From: Tenacibaculum sp. MAR_2009_124
GTDB taxonomy: Bacteria > Bacteroidota > Bacteroidia > Flavobacteriales > Flavobacteriaceae
DNA length: 64,000 nt
Direction: 5' to 3'
Assembly (NCBI RefSeq): GCF_900105455.1
Contig: NZ_FNSF01000005.1
Coordinates: 682,001-746,000, forward strand
The translations under genes and the position numbers were made by a program. Below are positions 1 to 7,881 of this stretch, in pieces (the first letter of the stretch is position 1; each line of letters opens with the position of its first letter). The notes beneath the pieces were generated by a model, which was not told the DNA's origin, did no database searches, and was given only the letters and a program-made list of their open reading frames with translations.

Positions 1-696
1 TTTGAAACTAATTCTCAAAGCAATCATCGGGATTTCGTCTTCATCTAATAAAAAAGATGGTAGCATTTTGTTTGCATCTTTTTTATAGTAATACGATAAT
101 TGATAGGGATTTCGATCTCCTAATCGTTTTGACAAAATAGGAAAACGATGTACTGAGGCATTTAAAGAAGCTACAGATATTCCTAAATTTTCACTGGCTT
201 TTTCACCGTACACATTGGTGTAGTGATATGTCTTTTCGTTAAAAAGAGAGAAATTACTGGGGTTAAAACTGATATAATCTTTTGAATTATCGGCATGTAC
301 CACCTCAACCAATCCAACTAATTGATTGTTTGGATTGATAAAAAACTGAAATCCCCCATTATAGATTTCCTCAGGAATGGTTACCTCTACCAATGGCTCT
401 TGAAAATGAGCATCGGTAAACACTCTTTCATCTCTATCATAGGAAACATTTTTATAATAGCTATTTCCTCGAAGAATATATCTATTATAAGCAACATTAT
501 TAGCATCCATAAAGAATGTTTGGGAAATATTTACTTCTTTATTTTCTCTTGGAAAATCTTTTAAAAGTATAGTTTTCTCTTGAAAACTTTGCTCTCGTGT
601 TATTTTAATTGTTATGATCTCTTGATCTACTTTTTGGGTAAAATCTGGAATTTTTAAGTAATCGATGAGATCATCCATCGTTATTATTTTACTCAT
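1..696 (-). CDS. Hypothetical island protein, 3' end beyond the left edge
   Basis: An uninterrupted minus-strand frame begins with ATG at 694-696 and is still open at base 1 (232 codons visible), so the stop lies outside the window. The protein begins MSKIITMDDLIDYLKIPDF and is a soluble, mixed alpha/beta looking sequence with no membrane segment or signal peptide. I recognise no family. It lies 14 bases downstream of the spanin-like gene and points the same way as the fibre, holin and endolysin genes, so a structural or accessory role in the same particle is the natural guess, but nothing in the sequence proves it. Coding status is well supported by length and frame; function unknown. Confidence 0.75.
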   Translation of the reverse strand, partial: MSKIITMDDLIDYLKIPDFTQKVDQEIITIKITREQSFQEKTILLKDFPRENKEVNISQTFFMDANNVAYNRYILRGNSYYKNVSYDRDERVFTDAHFQEPLVEVTIPEEIYNGGFQFFINPNNQLVGLVEVVHADNSKDYISFNPSNFSLFNEKTYHYTNVYGEKASENLGISVASLNASVHRFPILSKRLGDRNPYQLSYYYKKDANKMLPSFLLDEDEIPMIALRISFK

Positions 697-710
697 ACTT
701 TTTCTTTTTT

Positions 711-1307
711 CTAATTAAACAATCGAAAACCTATTCCGATGTTGTGCGTCGGTTGGTTTAATTCACTTAGATTGATTCGATAGCTAGCGAACCATTTTTC
801 CTTACGATTGTATTGTAACCCTACACTGAGATTATCAAATTTTCGAGAATTACCTCCTATCTCTGAAAACAGATACAATCCACTACTATAGCTCTTGGGG
901 TACTCAATTGTTTTAGTTGTTTTAATTTGCTTTGGTACTTTCAACTTATAAGAGAGTCGACTGGCTAATAGCCTACCTTTAATTAAGTCGTAACTATAAA
1001 TTTCAAGATCATCATTTTTTAAAGTGTCTTTGTATATTTTAGCTTGCTCGTAGCTCTTTTTGTCTTTTAGAAAAACCGTATCTCTTATAATCTTGGTAAC
1101 ATCATTTTTATGAACGTATACCTTTTGATACTTTATAGTTTGCACTTTGAAAGTATCTACTCTGGTCTTCCAAATCGTATCGCTAACAATAGTAATTTTT
1201 GGTTTTTCAGTTATTAATACTCTCTTTCGTTTTATTAATAAGTTCAAGAGAAGTAAAACAGCAACTAACACCAACATTAGATTTTTAATTTTGGTAATTT
1301 CCTCCAT
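711..1307 (-). CDS. Membrane-anchored envelope protein, spanin-like architecture
   Basis: The 198-aa product has one N-terminal membrane segment (about residues 9-25, a run of L, V and A followed by IKRKR), a central charged periplasmic stretch with repeated D-T-x motifs (about 40-95), and a C-terminal third with alternating hydrophobic residues that ends in GIGFRLFN, like an outer-membrane beta-strand. Short proteins of this layout (N-terminal anchor, DT-rich linker, barrel-like end; resembling DUF6808-type proteins) are common near lysis genes of Bacteroidota phages. An inner-to-outer membrane bridge is what a spanin needs, so a role in outer-membrane disruption is an inference. Downstream of the holin, endolysin and fibre genes on the same strand. 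Confidence 0.65.
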   Translation of the reverse strand: MEEITKIKNLMLVLVAVLLLLNLLIKRKRVLITEKPKITIVSDTIWKTRVDTFKVQTIKYQKVYVHKNDVTKIIRDTVFLKDKKSYEQAKIYKDTLKNDDLEIYSYDLIKGRLLASRLSYKLKVPKQIKTTKTIEYPKSYSSGLYLFSEIGGNSRKFDNLSVGLQYNRKEKWFASYRINLSELNQPTHNIGIGFRLFN

Positions 1308-1368
1308 GACTTTTTCGTTTTTGACAGTAAAATGATAGTGATTCTTAACTGGGTTAAGACATGTTGTT

Positions 1369-1401
1369 AAGCCAAAACAAGGGGATAAATCCCCTTGGCT
1401 T
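1369..1401 (-). terminator. Hairpin terminator downstream of fibre gene A
   Basis: A GC-rich hairpin (arms AAGCCAA...AAGGGGAT and ATCCCCTT..GGCTT) lies 18 bases beyond the stop of the 1419-2270 gene. There is no long T run on the minus strand, so termination may be partial. Confidence 0.5.
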
Positions 1402-1418
1402 AGGTTTCTTATTAAGAA

Positions 1419-2270
1419 TTACATTACAACTGCCACCCCATAACCATCAGTTGTAATTACTCTATAGGTAACATAGACAGTCACACCGTCATTTCCTGAG
1501 CTTACTACCCCCGATGTTTGAGCTGTAAAATCAGTATTCACTGGAATACTTCTACTTTCTTGTGATCCTTGAGATGTTTTTACAACGTAGTTGTAGGTGT
1601 TTACATCAGCTAATGACACAGCCATAATTCCTTGATTAAATTCCAAATAAGCATCGCCATAATAGGTTCCATTAAAGTTAAAAACAGAATTTACCGAAAG
1701 GATATCAATAATTGTATTCGCTCCTTGTGCCGGAATAATCGTTTTCACCTGATTTGTCTCCAATTCAGCTGCCGATATCAATACTTTCGCCGTTTTAACA
1801 ACAGAATTATCCTTAGGAATATCGCTTAAATGCGCTATTGTTCCTGATTTTCCTTGCAAAGTATGAATTGTTGAACCTACAATATCAGCTTTTATAGTTG
1901 CCGATCCCGTATTTCCTGACTCTGTGAAATCCAATGCATTTCCCCCAGTTCTTACCCTTCCTCCCGAGGTAATATTTTGAGCTGCGCTGATATGACTGTT
2001 ACTTTGAATATATTCTGTATACAAGGAAGCCTTGATCGTTTTAGTCCCTGTAATTTCTTGATCGGTATTTGTAGTTACAAAATCACCACTAACTCCACCT
2101 CCAGTAGCCACAGAAACATCTCCATTCTCATCAATCATGAATCTACGGTTGGGTTCTCCAGGCATTTGTTTCGCATCGATATAACTATCGATTAAATCCG
2201 AATATTGCTGCTGTGTAGGTTTATCTCCTGTTTCAAAAAATTGTTTTAAGGTTTCTTTACTTTGTTTCAT
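1419..2270 (-). CDS. Tail-fibre-like protein A (short)
   Basis: The 283-aa protein opens with a module of about 55 residues (LKQFFETGDKPTQQQYSDLI through RRFMIDENGDV) that is shared almost letter for letter with the two genes upstream. The rest is a Gly/Thr/Asn-rich beta sequence with phage-fibre flavour (TNTDQEITGTKTI; SGNTGSATIKADI; GKSGTIAHLSDIP). The last 110 residues look like an independent beta-sandwich tip. A common N-terminal attachment module with a variable distal part is the usual organisation of receptor-binding fibres of phages and tailocins. No chaperone or peptidase domain seen. Assignment rests on composition and context. Confidence 0.7.
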   Translation of the reverse strand: MKQSKETLKQFFETGDKPTQQQYSDLIDSYIDAKQMPGEPNRRFMIDENGDVSVATGGGVSGDFVTTNTDQEITGTKTIKASLYTEYIQSNSHISAAQNITSGGRVRTGGNALDFTESGNTGSATIKADIVGSTIHTLQGKSGTIAHLSDIPKDNSVVKTAKVLISAAELETNQVKTIIPAQGANTIIDILSVNSVFNFNGTYYGDAYLEFNQGIMAVSLADVNTYNYVVKTSQGSQESRSIPVNTDFTAQTSGVVSSGNDGVTVYVTYRVITTDGYGVAVVM

Positions 2271-2309
2271 GTGTTAATTTTCTTTTTTAATGACAACATG
2301 TAACCTTAG

Positions 2310-2357
2310 ATGTTTAAAATAATCATTGCCATTAATTATAATAATTATTTTAAACAT
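2310..2357. repeat. 14-bp inverted repeat in the leader of fibre gene A
   Basis: ATGTTTAAAATAAT (2310-2323) pairs perfectly with ATTATTTTAAACAT (2344-2357) around a 20-base AT loop. The same hairpin occurs at 3813-3860 before fibre gene B, and a shortened half (ATGTTTAAA) is present before fibre gene C. It sits 40-90 bases upstream of the start codon, so it could act as an mRNA leader structure or a recombination seam. Confidence 0.7.
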
Positions 2358-2393
2358 GTCGGTTTCATCTTTTTTATCTATTTGTTCTTTGAT

Positions 2394-2438
2394 AAAAAAG
2401 AGTCACTAAAAACTGGTTTTGCTAGTGACTAGACTTTT
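2394..2438 (-). terminator. Terminator after fibre gene B
   Basis: Arms AGTCACTA and TAGTGACT flank a 14-base loop and are followed on the minus strand by a T run (AAAAAAG on the plus strand at 2394-2400). The hairpin begins 7 bases past the stop of the 2445-3773 gene. An identical copy lies at 3901-3945. Confidence 0.8.
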
Positions 2439-2444
2439 TGATTG

Positions 2445-3773
2445 TTAAATTCTTGAGTTGACCGAAGCTGTAATTCCTATATCTCCTTTTGATAATATTT
2501 GCCCCGTTCCTGCAATCATACTATCCACTCTAAAGCGAGTTAAATTCGAGTTAGAAAGCTGAAACCAAATCACTACTCTATTATCAGTATCACTAATATA
2601 AGACCCAGCACCTAAAACTCCTATACCCGCATCTGGATTGTTATGTACTATAGTTTCGCTACTATTTCGAATTCCATTGGGACTAAAAAGAAAGCCCATA
2701 CATCTCAAATCAATAGCCGTGCGAGAACCATTTGAAGATCCCGTTATATGAATATGCCAACGTGAATGCCCTTCGTTATCATGATAAGGTGAGGTAACTC
2801 GGTGCTTGTAAGGTAATTTTAAATGATAAAATATGTTTGATATATTACTTTGATCATAAAATTCTGCTATCCCGGAGTTTAAAGTAGCTTTATTTTGACT
2901 AGTTTCATGGCGCATAACTCCTTTAATATGAAAATCTTCTAAAGGATCTACTCCGTTCAAACCTATTTTATGAGACAAAACATCTCCCTTAATGATGTTT
3001 CCAATATTTAATTTATTGCTATCGCCAGTTGATTCAGTATCAACCCTACTTCCAATCAAAATATTATTATTACCAAATCTATTGGTTTTACCCGACTCAA
3101 ATCCGATAATAGTATTATCTGTTCCTCCCGCTAAATCACTTCCTGCTTTTACTCCTACAAGCACATTTCTATGATTACCGTTAGCAGCATCGTTACCTAA
3201 ACCGTTTCCGGCTTGTTCACCAAGAATAATATTATCATCACCAACACCATCAACACCTGCATTTCCAAGAACTATATTTCTATACCCTCGTGTTTCATTT
3301 CCGTCAGGGTTCTGTGTTAAAAAGTATACTGATTGTTTTTCAACGGTTACATCTTGCAGATCATTAAGCTTATTTAAACTCCCCCCTCCTACTATATTGC
3401 TAAAGTCAACAGTAAACGTTGAGCTATCATCTCTTTCAAAAGTTGCCATTCCTGCTGGATCGACTGTTCCTGACACTAGGCGAGATAAATTTGTATCGTC
3501 TAAGTAATTTGTTAAATCTATTTCTTTCACAACTACTCCATCCTTTAATAAGGATAGTTTATTTGCTATAATTTCTGAAAGTGTGTATTCTGGTGTTTTT
3601 AATTCTGATGCGACTTGTACATCTCCATTCTCATCAATCATGAATCTACGATTGGGCTCTCCAGGCATTTGTTTCGCATCGATATAACTATCGATTAAAT
3701 CCGAATATTGCTGCTGTGTAGGTTTATCTCCTGTTTCAAAAAATTGTTTTAAGGTTTCTTTACTTTGTTTCAT
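2445..3773 (-). CDS. Tail-fibre-like protein B (long)
   Basis: The 442-aa protein starts with the same ~55-residue module as its neighbours. Residues about 57-130 (PEYTLSEIIANKLSLLKDG, EIDLTNYLDDTNLSRLVSG) are also shared with fibre C but absent from fibre A. The middle holds a run of short Asn/Gly motifs (NIILGEQAGNG, NVLVGVKAGSD, NTIIGFESGK, NNILIGSRV), a beta-solenoid-like repeat of about 20 residues common in phage tail spikes and in YadA-like stalks. The C-terminal part is unique. Expression leader and first 165 coding bases are nearly identical to fibre A, so one arose by recent duplication followed by exchange of the tip. Confidence 0.72.
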   Translation of the reverse strand: MKQSKETLKQFFETGDKPTQQQYSDLIDSYIDAKQMPGEPNRRFMIDENGDVQVASELKTPEYTLSEIIANKLSLLKDGVVVKEIDLTNYLDDTNLSRLVSGTVDPAGMATFERDDSSTFTVDFSNIVGGGSLNKLNDLQDVTVEKQSVYFLTQNPDGNETRGYRNIVLGNAGVDGVGDDNIILGEQAGNGLGNDAANGNHRNVLVGVKAGSDLAGGTDNTIIGFESGKTNRFGNNNILIGSRVDTESTGDSNKLNIGNIIKGDVLSHKIGLNGVDPLEDFHIKGVMRHETSQNKATLNSGIAEFYDQSNISNIFYHLKLPYKHRVTSPYHDNEGHSRWHIHITGSSNGSRTAIDLRCMGFLFSPNGIRNSSETIVHNNPDAGIGVLGAGSYISDTDNRVVIWFQLSNSNLTRFRVDSMIAGTGQILSKGDIGITASVNSRI

Positions 3774-3812
3774 GTGTTAATTTTCTTTTTTAATGACAAC
3801 ATGTAACCTTAG

Positions 3813-3860
3813 ATGTTTAAAATAATCATTATCATTAATTCTAATAATTATTTTAAACAT
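3813..3860. repeat. 14-bp inverted repeat in the leader of fibre gene B
   Basis: Second copy of the hairpin described at 2310-2357: ATGTTTAAAATAAT at 3813-3826 and its complement at 3847-3860. Together with the start region of the gene and the terminator at 3901-3945 it forms part of a duplicated block of about 330 bases. Confidence 0.7.
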
Positions 3861-3900
3861 GTCGGTTTCATCTTTTTTATATTTTTTCATTCATTTTGAT

Positions 3901-3945
3901 AAAAAAGAGTCACTAAAAACTGGTTTTGCTAGTGACTAGACTTTT
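3901..3945 (-). terminator. Terminator copy between fibre genes C and B
   Basis: Same hairpin and T run as at 2394-2438, base for base over more than 40 positions. Here it stands about 215 bases downstream of the stop of fibre gene C, as expected if it travelled with the duplicated leader. The intervening 3946-4160 has no supportable gene. Confidence 0.75.
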
Positions 3946-4160
3946 ATTTAGCTTTAATCTATATAAATTCCCTGCCTGATTAAGAGACTTTATCAAAGTT
4001 AAAGTCATTCTTTACAAAAACTTTAAACTTACGCATGTTAAAGCTATCTATTTAATTATTTTTTTTCTCAGAGTCAGAGCTTATGAAATAATCTTATATC
4101 TTTATATTCTCTTTCTCTCGATACTTTCCTTTGCCTCTTATCTGCGGCATGTGTTAAGTT

Positions 4161-5201
4161 TTAAAAAGTTTTTGTAGAGTCATACTCTATTGTAATACTT
4201 CTAGCGCCCTGTTTTACATACAAGCCTCCTGAAGCATTTAAAATAGCCCCCACAGGTATGTATGTAGAAGTCAAAGCTGTTATATACCTACTGTCTTGTG
4301 GTCTAATTTCTTCAGGTAATCCAGAAAATAAAAATCCGTCACTTTGCATTGTTAAAGAAATTACTTCTAAGAAAACAGTTCCATTTTCTTTTTTCTTAGC
4401 TCTAGCTCTATTATAAGTTGCTGATTGTTCTGCTAAATAAGGTGTTAAATCAATCCAATCTCCCCATTTATTATTACTGCTCGGTATATCCTCTAACCTT
4501 GCTAATGTTCCTCCACTTTCTGGTAAATTAACACTATTAGAACCTAAAGTATTTGTATTTATTCTTACAGTCATACTAACACCACTCTTTAGAAATGTAA
4601 TTACTGGGTTGGTAGGTGAATTTACTCCGACAGCAGGAGCTTGTAAATAACTAACATTAGCCGTTCTACAATAAAAATCTCTGCTACCTAGTGTTAGATT
4701 TTTCGTTGCACCTGTGTATGGAACCCCTTCAATTAAACTAGGCTTATTCTTAATAAAATCCGATTGGGTATTATCAGTTTGATTCCAATCTGCTTGAATT
4801 TGTGCACCCGAGCTACCTACAATACTACTAAAGTCAACAGTAAACGTTGAATTATCATCTCTTTTAAACGTTGCTATTCCTGTTGGATCGACTGTTCCTG
4901 AAACTAATCGAGATAAATTTGTATCATCCAAATAAGTAGTCAAATCTATTTCTTTCACAACTATACCGTCCTTTAATAAGGATAGCTTATTCCCTATAAT
5001 TTCTGAAAATGTGTATTCTGGTATCTTTAATCCTGGAGCAACTTGTACATCTCCTGTTTCATCAATAACAAATCTTCGATTCGCTTCTCCTGAAGGTTGT
5101 TTAGCATCAACATAACTATCAATTAAATCGGTGTATTGTTGTTGTGTTGGCTTATCGCCTGTTTCAAAGAATTGTTTTAAAATTTCTTTGTTTTGTTTCA
5201 T
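4161..5201 (-). CDS. Tail-fibre-like protein C
   Basis: From the ATG at 5199-5201 the product has 346 aa and its first residues (MKQNKEILKQFFETGDKPTQ) align with fibres A and B; an upstream ATG at 5226-5228 would add nine residues without counterpart, and a purine-rich AAAAAAGAAAG precedes the inner ATG, so I prefer it. Module order: shared attachment module (1-60), the PEYTFSEIIGNKLSLLKDG region shared with fibre B (to ~125), a phage-type sequence with DWNQTDNTQSDFIKNKPSLI, typical of Bacteroidota prophage fibres, then a unique C-terminus (~100 aa) that probably binds the receptor. First of three fibre genes downstream of the holin. Confidence 0.75.
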   Translation of the reverse strand: MKQNKEILKQFFETGDKPTQQQYTDLIDSYVDAKQPSGEANRRFVIDETGDVQVAPGLKIPEYTFSEIIGNKLSLLKDGIVVKEIDLTTYLDDTNLSRLVSGTVDPTGIATFKRDDNSTFTVDFSSIVGSSGAQIQADWNQTDNTQSDFIKNKPSLIEGVPYTGATKNLTLGSRDFYCRTANVSYLQAPAVGVNSPTNPVITFLKSGVSMTVRINTNTLGSNSVNLPESGGTLARLEDIPSSNNKWGDWIDLTPYLAEQSATYNRARAKKKENGTVFLEVISLTMQSDGFLFSGLPEEIRPQDSRYITALTSTYIPVGAILNASGGLYVKQGARSITIEYDSTKTF

Positions 5202-5236
5202 TTCTTTCTTTTTTATCGGTTTAAACATTATTTGAT

Positions 5237-5267
5237 AAAAAAGAGGCGCTAAAAACAGTGTTAGCGA
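5237..5267 (-). terminator. Terminator after the holin gene
   Basis: Arms GGCGCTAA and TTAGCGAC with a short loop and a T run on the minus strand (AAAAAAG at 5237-5243). It abuts the holin stop codon at 5268-5270 and is a diverged relative of the two terminators downstream in the fibre array. Confidence 0.65.
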
Positions 5268-5696
5268 CTAAACTTTTTCTTTTTTCTCTTTTTCTTCTTC
5301 TTCTGCTATTTCTCCCATAGCCTCATTAAATCCGTTTTGGTTTACTATTTTAAACAACGCCTTTAATGGATTTACTCCATAGATTTTATTGTAATTTTCT
5401 AAAATGGATTTTATTTCAGTAACTGCGATAAATCCTGCTATTATTTTTAAAAAAGGCACTTCATTTACTATGTGTTTTTCTAAAAAATACGCTGAGATAA
5501 TAACCAAATTGTAAATGAAAAATTTAGATATGGTATTTGCAATTTTTTCACTTTTTATGGGTTGATGTAACTTTATTGCTGCATATGCCCCAGTAATAAA
5601 ATCGACCACAATTAAAAACATCACGGTAGTTAACACTCCATTTAATGGCGAAAGCAATGCAAATAGCCAAAAAATAACATGTATTAACCTATCCAT
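5268..5696 (-). CDS. Phage holin family protein (holin_4 / toxin secretion type)
   Basis: The 142-aa protein has three or four hydrophobic segments (about residues 4-25, 28-45 with VDFITGAYAA, 62-80 and 85-100) and ends in a Glu/Lys-rich cytoplasmic tail (EEEEKEKKEKV). The sequence D-F-x-T-G between the second helix and a basic loop is characteristic of the phage holin/secretion family widespread in Bacteroidota phages. Its start overlaps the end of the endolysin gene by eight bases, so the two are translationally coupled. It would form pores that let the endolysin reach the wall and so release particles. Confidence 0.82.
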   Translation of the reverse strand: MDRLIHVIFWLFALLSPLNGVLTTVMFLIVVDFITGAYAAIKLHQPIKSEKIANTISKFFIYNLVIISAYFLEKHIVNEVPFLKIIAGFIAVTEIKSILENYNKIYGVNPLKALFKIVNQNGFNEAMGEIAEEEEKEKKEKV

Positions 5697-6120
5697 CTTT
5701 ACATAATTTTCTATAATCTAGAATTCTATTCTTCGGATAAGCTTTTATACTTACGCTATTTCCTTGATTACCTCCTAAGAGGTATACATATCGTTTCGAC
5801 TCTTTTACTAGAAACCCAACATGGCCTTTCCAGCTATTAGGTGACTCTCTCCACAAAACTACAATATCACCTTGTTGAGGATTCATTGTAGAAGCTCCGA
5901 CGGTTAACCAGCTTCTCGCTGTTAATCGATTTGATTTTTCATATCCTGCTTGTTGTGCTACCCAGTTTATAAAAGCACTACACCAAGAGGTTTCATCTTT
6001 AAATTTTGAAGCGTCAAACCCTAAAGAGGTAAAGTAATTTACTATTTGAGGATGATCTTTTGATCCTTGTACTTCTTTTACTCCGAATTGAGATAACGCT
6101 ACTGACATTAAACTATTCAT
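5689..6120 (-). CDS. TIGR02594-type (NlpC/P60-CHAP-like) endolysin
   Basis: The 143-aa protein is a stand-alone cysteine peptidase-like domain. The segment ETSWCSAFINWVAQQAGY (about residues 43-60) carries the nucleophile Cys, and GHVGFLVKESKRYVYLLGGNQ (about 106-126) carries the His and the polar residue expected for this wall-peptide hydrolase family. There is no signal peptide, which fits export through the adjacent holin. It is the first gene behind the operator-containing promoter at 6276-6334, separated by a 150-base leader with no gene. Length is typical for TIGR02594 proteins. A role in lysis of the producing cell to free particles is the likely job. Confidence 0.85.
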   Translation of the reverse strand: MNSLMSVALSQFGVKEVQGSKDHPQIVNYFTSLGFDASKFKDETSWCSAFINWVAQQAGYEKSNRLTARSWLTVGASTMNPQQGDIVVLWRESPNSWKGHVGFLVKESKRYVYLLGGNQGNSVSIKAYPKNRILDYRKLCKDG

Positions 6121-6275
6121 ACAAATGTTTGATTTTAAGCGTTAGCAGATAAAACTAGTAAGTTCCTGATTCTTTTTCTTATTTTTTCTTTCCTGAACGG
6201 GGGATAATCTAACTATTAAGTTTCTGCATAACATAAAAAGGTTAATAAATTCCAATGAACTGTTGATAAGCTCTG

Positions 6276-6334
6276 CAAAGATATAACATTTTACAAACAC
6301 ATACAAACATTTTACAGTTTATTTTGTAAAATGT
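6276..6334 (-). promoter_or_regulatory. Promoter of the lysis/fibre operon with operator repeats
   Basis: On the minus strand, TTTG (6304-6307) and TATCTTTG (6276-6283) are separated by exactly 20 bases, the Bacteroidota -33/-7 arrangement. The 10-mer ACATTTTACA lies inside the spacer (6286-6295), again at 6307-6316 overlapping the -33 box, and in inverted orientation as TGTAAAATGT at 6325-6334. The same promoter and 10-mer, with the same offset, stand before the 1167-aa gene at 22781-22812. Repeated inverted sites over a promoter suggest repression, most simply by the XRE-S24 protein encoded at 22868. Confidence 0.8.
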
Positions 6335-6345
6335 GAATACATACA

Positions 6346-6744
6346 TCATTTTCTGAAATGAACCCATCCATTTTTTACCGTTTCTGTGTTGATAAATACA
6401 CTATTACTCGAATCAAAAACAATCAAAAAGTCATGTAAATAATTACGAATCTCAAACAGCATGCCTGACCCTTCAATTGTAATTCCCAACTGCTCCTTTA
6501 ACTGAGTACAATAATGGAAGTCAATACACTCATTGGCAATAACGCACATGGAAAAACATTTTAAAACCCCGCCAATACAAGCAATAAAAGTCAATGAAAA
6601 TATTTCATTTTCGAAATTGACAGCACTAGCAATTCTATTTACTATAGATAACGATTTAGATAAATCGACTACATTTTCTTCTCTTGTAACTTTAAAAATT
6701 CTTTCAATATTAGTAGTATATTCACTCTTATTATAGCAATCCAT
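6346..6744 (-). CDS. Hypothetical protein between toxin array and lysis operon
   Basis: The frame is open from an ATG at 6781-6783, but a TATGTTTG -7-like element lies at 6772-6779 on the minus strand and a purine-rich AAAAAAAGAAAAG precedes the ATG at 6742-6744, so I take the latter as start (132 aa, MDCYNKSEYTTNIERIFKV). The protein is soluble with a hydrophobic core segment (FSLTFIACIGGVLKCF) and five cysteines. No family recognised. It ends 12 bases before the operator cluster of the lysis promoter. It could be a small regulator or a displaced immunity protein; neither can be shown. Confidence 0.6.
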   Translation of the reverse strand: MDCYNKSEYTTNIERIFKVTREENVVDLSKSLSIVNRIASAVNFENEIFSLTFIACIGGVLKCFSMCVIANECIDFHYCTQLKEQLGITIEGSGMLFEIRNYLHDFLIVFDSSNSVFINTETVKNGWVHFRK

Positions 6745-6954
6745 AACTTTTCTTTTTTTATAATTCATAGCAAACATAAACATAGCAACATATGTTTAAA
6801 CTTCATTCAATTGACATCCTATTTTTATGTTAAATTTAAAAGCGACCATTGTTGTCGTACAAATTGTAATACCACAAAAAATGTTTGTCAGTTTTCGGTG
6901 ATACCTCTAGTGGTTCCTGCTAACAAAACACACGAACTTCCGAACTAGAAAACA

Positions 6955-6990
6955 AAAAACTACCTCAATTATGCATTGAGATAGTTTTTA
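6955..6990 (-). terminator. Terminator closing the immunity array
   Basis: Near-perfect hairpin (AACTATCTCAAT / ATTGAGGTAGTT on the minus strand) followed by a T run. It stands about 100 bases beyond the Imm22-like gene. A relative of it is found at 8097-8135. The rest of 6784-7091 shows no gene. Confidence 0.78.
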
Positions 6991-7091
6991 AATTTTGTAC
7001 TATTATGTCTATAAAAACTTAGCACAGATTACGAATCCGCCCTATCCGTTTAATCTTCAGTATAATTAAACACCCCTAAAAACTTTAGTTT

Positions 7092-7370
7092 TTAATCCCC
7101 TATACCTTTCGTTTCATACTCAAAATTGTAAATAAGGATAATTGAGTTAAAATCATTCCATCTTAACTCAGGAATATCTTGAATAAAAGACTCTACATAA
7201 GAGAAACCTTCAAATATCTCATTTTTATTCGTTTTATTTTCATAAAAATCAACTTCTTGAAATTGATTATCCAAATACTCATCACCAATTTTCTCGATAA
7301 ATAAAGAAGAAACATCTCCTTTACTATTATATCTCTCTTTCATAAATTGATTTAAACTTTTACAAGCCAA
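7092..7370 (-). CDS. Imm22-like immunity protein lacking its normal start
   Basis: The 92 visible residues end GFSYVESFIQDIPELRWNDF then SIILIYNFEYE, which resembles the C-terminal half of immunity 22 proteins (GFSYxxSFI ... NSVILLYNFEY); this is recognition from memory, not a search. No ATG is available: the best start is TTG at 7368-7370, and the open frame continues upstream for 11 codons (FYVADEEFCFY) right up to the stop of the SUKH gene at 7404-7406, which is in the same frame. The N-terminal strand expected in the family is missing. Either a truncated immunity gene translated by re-initiation, or the remains of a deletion fusion. Confidence 0.6.
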   Translation of the reverse strand: MACKSLNQFMKERYNSKGDVSSLFIEKIGDEYLDNQFQEVDFYENKTNKNEIFEGFSYVESFIQDIPELRWNDFNSIILIYNFEYETKGIGD

Positions 7371-7403
7371 ATAGAAACAAAATTCCTCATCTGCTACATA
7401 AAA

Positions 7404-7880
7404 TTAATCTTCTTCATATATTTCAATATCTTCCAACCCGTTTATAAATTCTTCAAACGAATCACAAATGAAAGTTGGCTCATCAGTTGTTCCATCTAAA
7501 AAAATTAAATAAACACTTCCAAAATCCAAATCATTCATGGAAAAACAAAATTTAGCCCCTCCAATATCATCAGCAAAAGGATAGAAATGAGAAGACAAAT
7601 TCTTTTCTAATATTTGATGCGTTTTTATAACATCTCTAGAAGATATAACTAAATCATCAACTTTATCATTATCAACCATAGTAATAGCATAAAAACTATC
7701 AACTTCCGACCCATCCTCATATGGGTTGCCAAATGCACTTAAATTAGGATAACCACCATTTGAAGCTAGAATAAAACTTTTGTATAAATTTGGCAATTTA
7801 AGCTCAAACTCGTTAACAAATTTCTCCAACTCTTCTGGAGAGATAGGCTCTCCTCCTTGTATTAATTGAATTTTTTTCAT
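7404..7880 (-). CDS. SMI1/KNR4 (SUKH) immunity protein for a WHH toxin
   Basis: The 158-aa protein carries SUKH hallmarks: an N-terminal ISPEELEKFVNEFELKLPNLYKSFI with the following NGGYP (about 18-46), the central FYPFADDIGGAKFCFSMNDLDFGSVYLI (about 101-128), and the final FEEFINGLED. SUKH proteins bind and neutralise nuclease toxin tips in the producing cell. It is one base downstream of the orphan WHH tip 7882-8088 and is closely related to the SUKH protein 10965-11426, which guards a tip of the same WHH subtype. Cognate pairing is therefore very likely even though the toxin copy is broken. Confidence 0.88.
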   Translation of the reverse strand: MKKIQLIQGGEPISPEELEKFVNEFELKLPNLYKSFILASNGGYPNLSAFGNPYEDGSEVDSFYAITMVDNDKVDDLVISSRDVIKTHQILEKNLSSHFYPFADDIGGAKFCFSMNDLDFGSVYLIFLDGTTDEPTFICDSFEEFINGLEDIEIYEED

Positions 7881-7881
7881 A

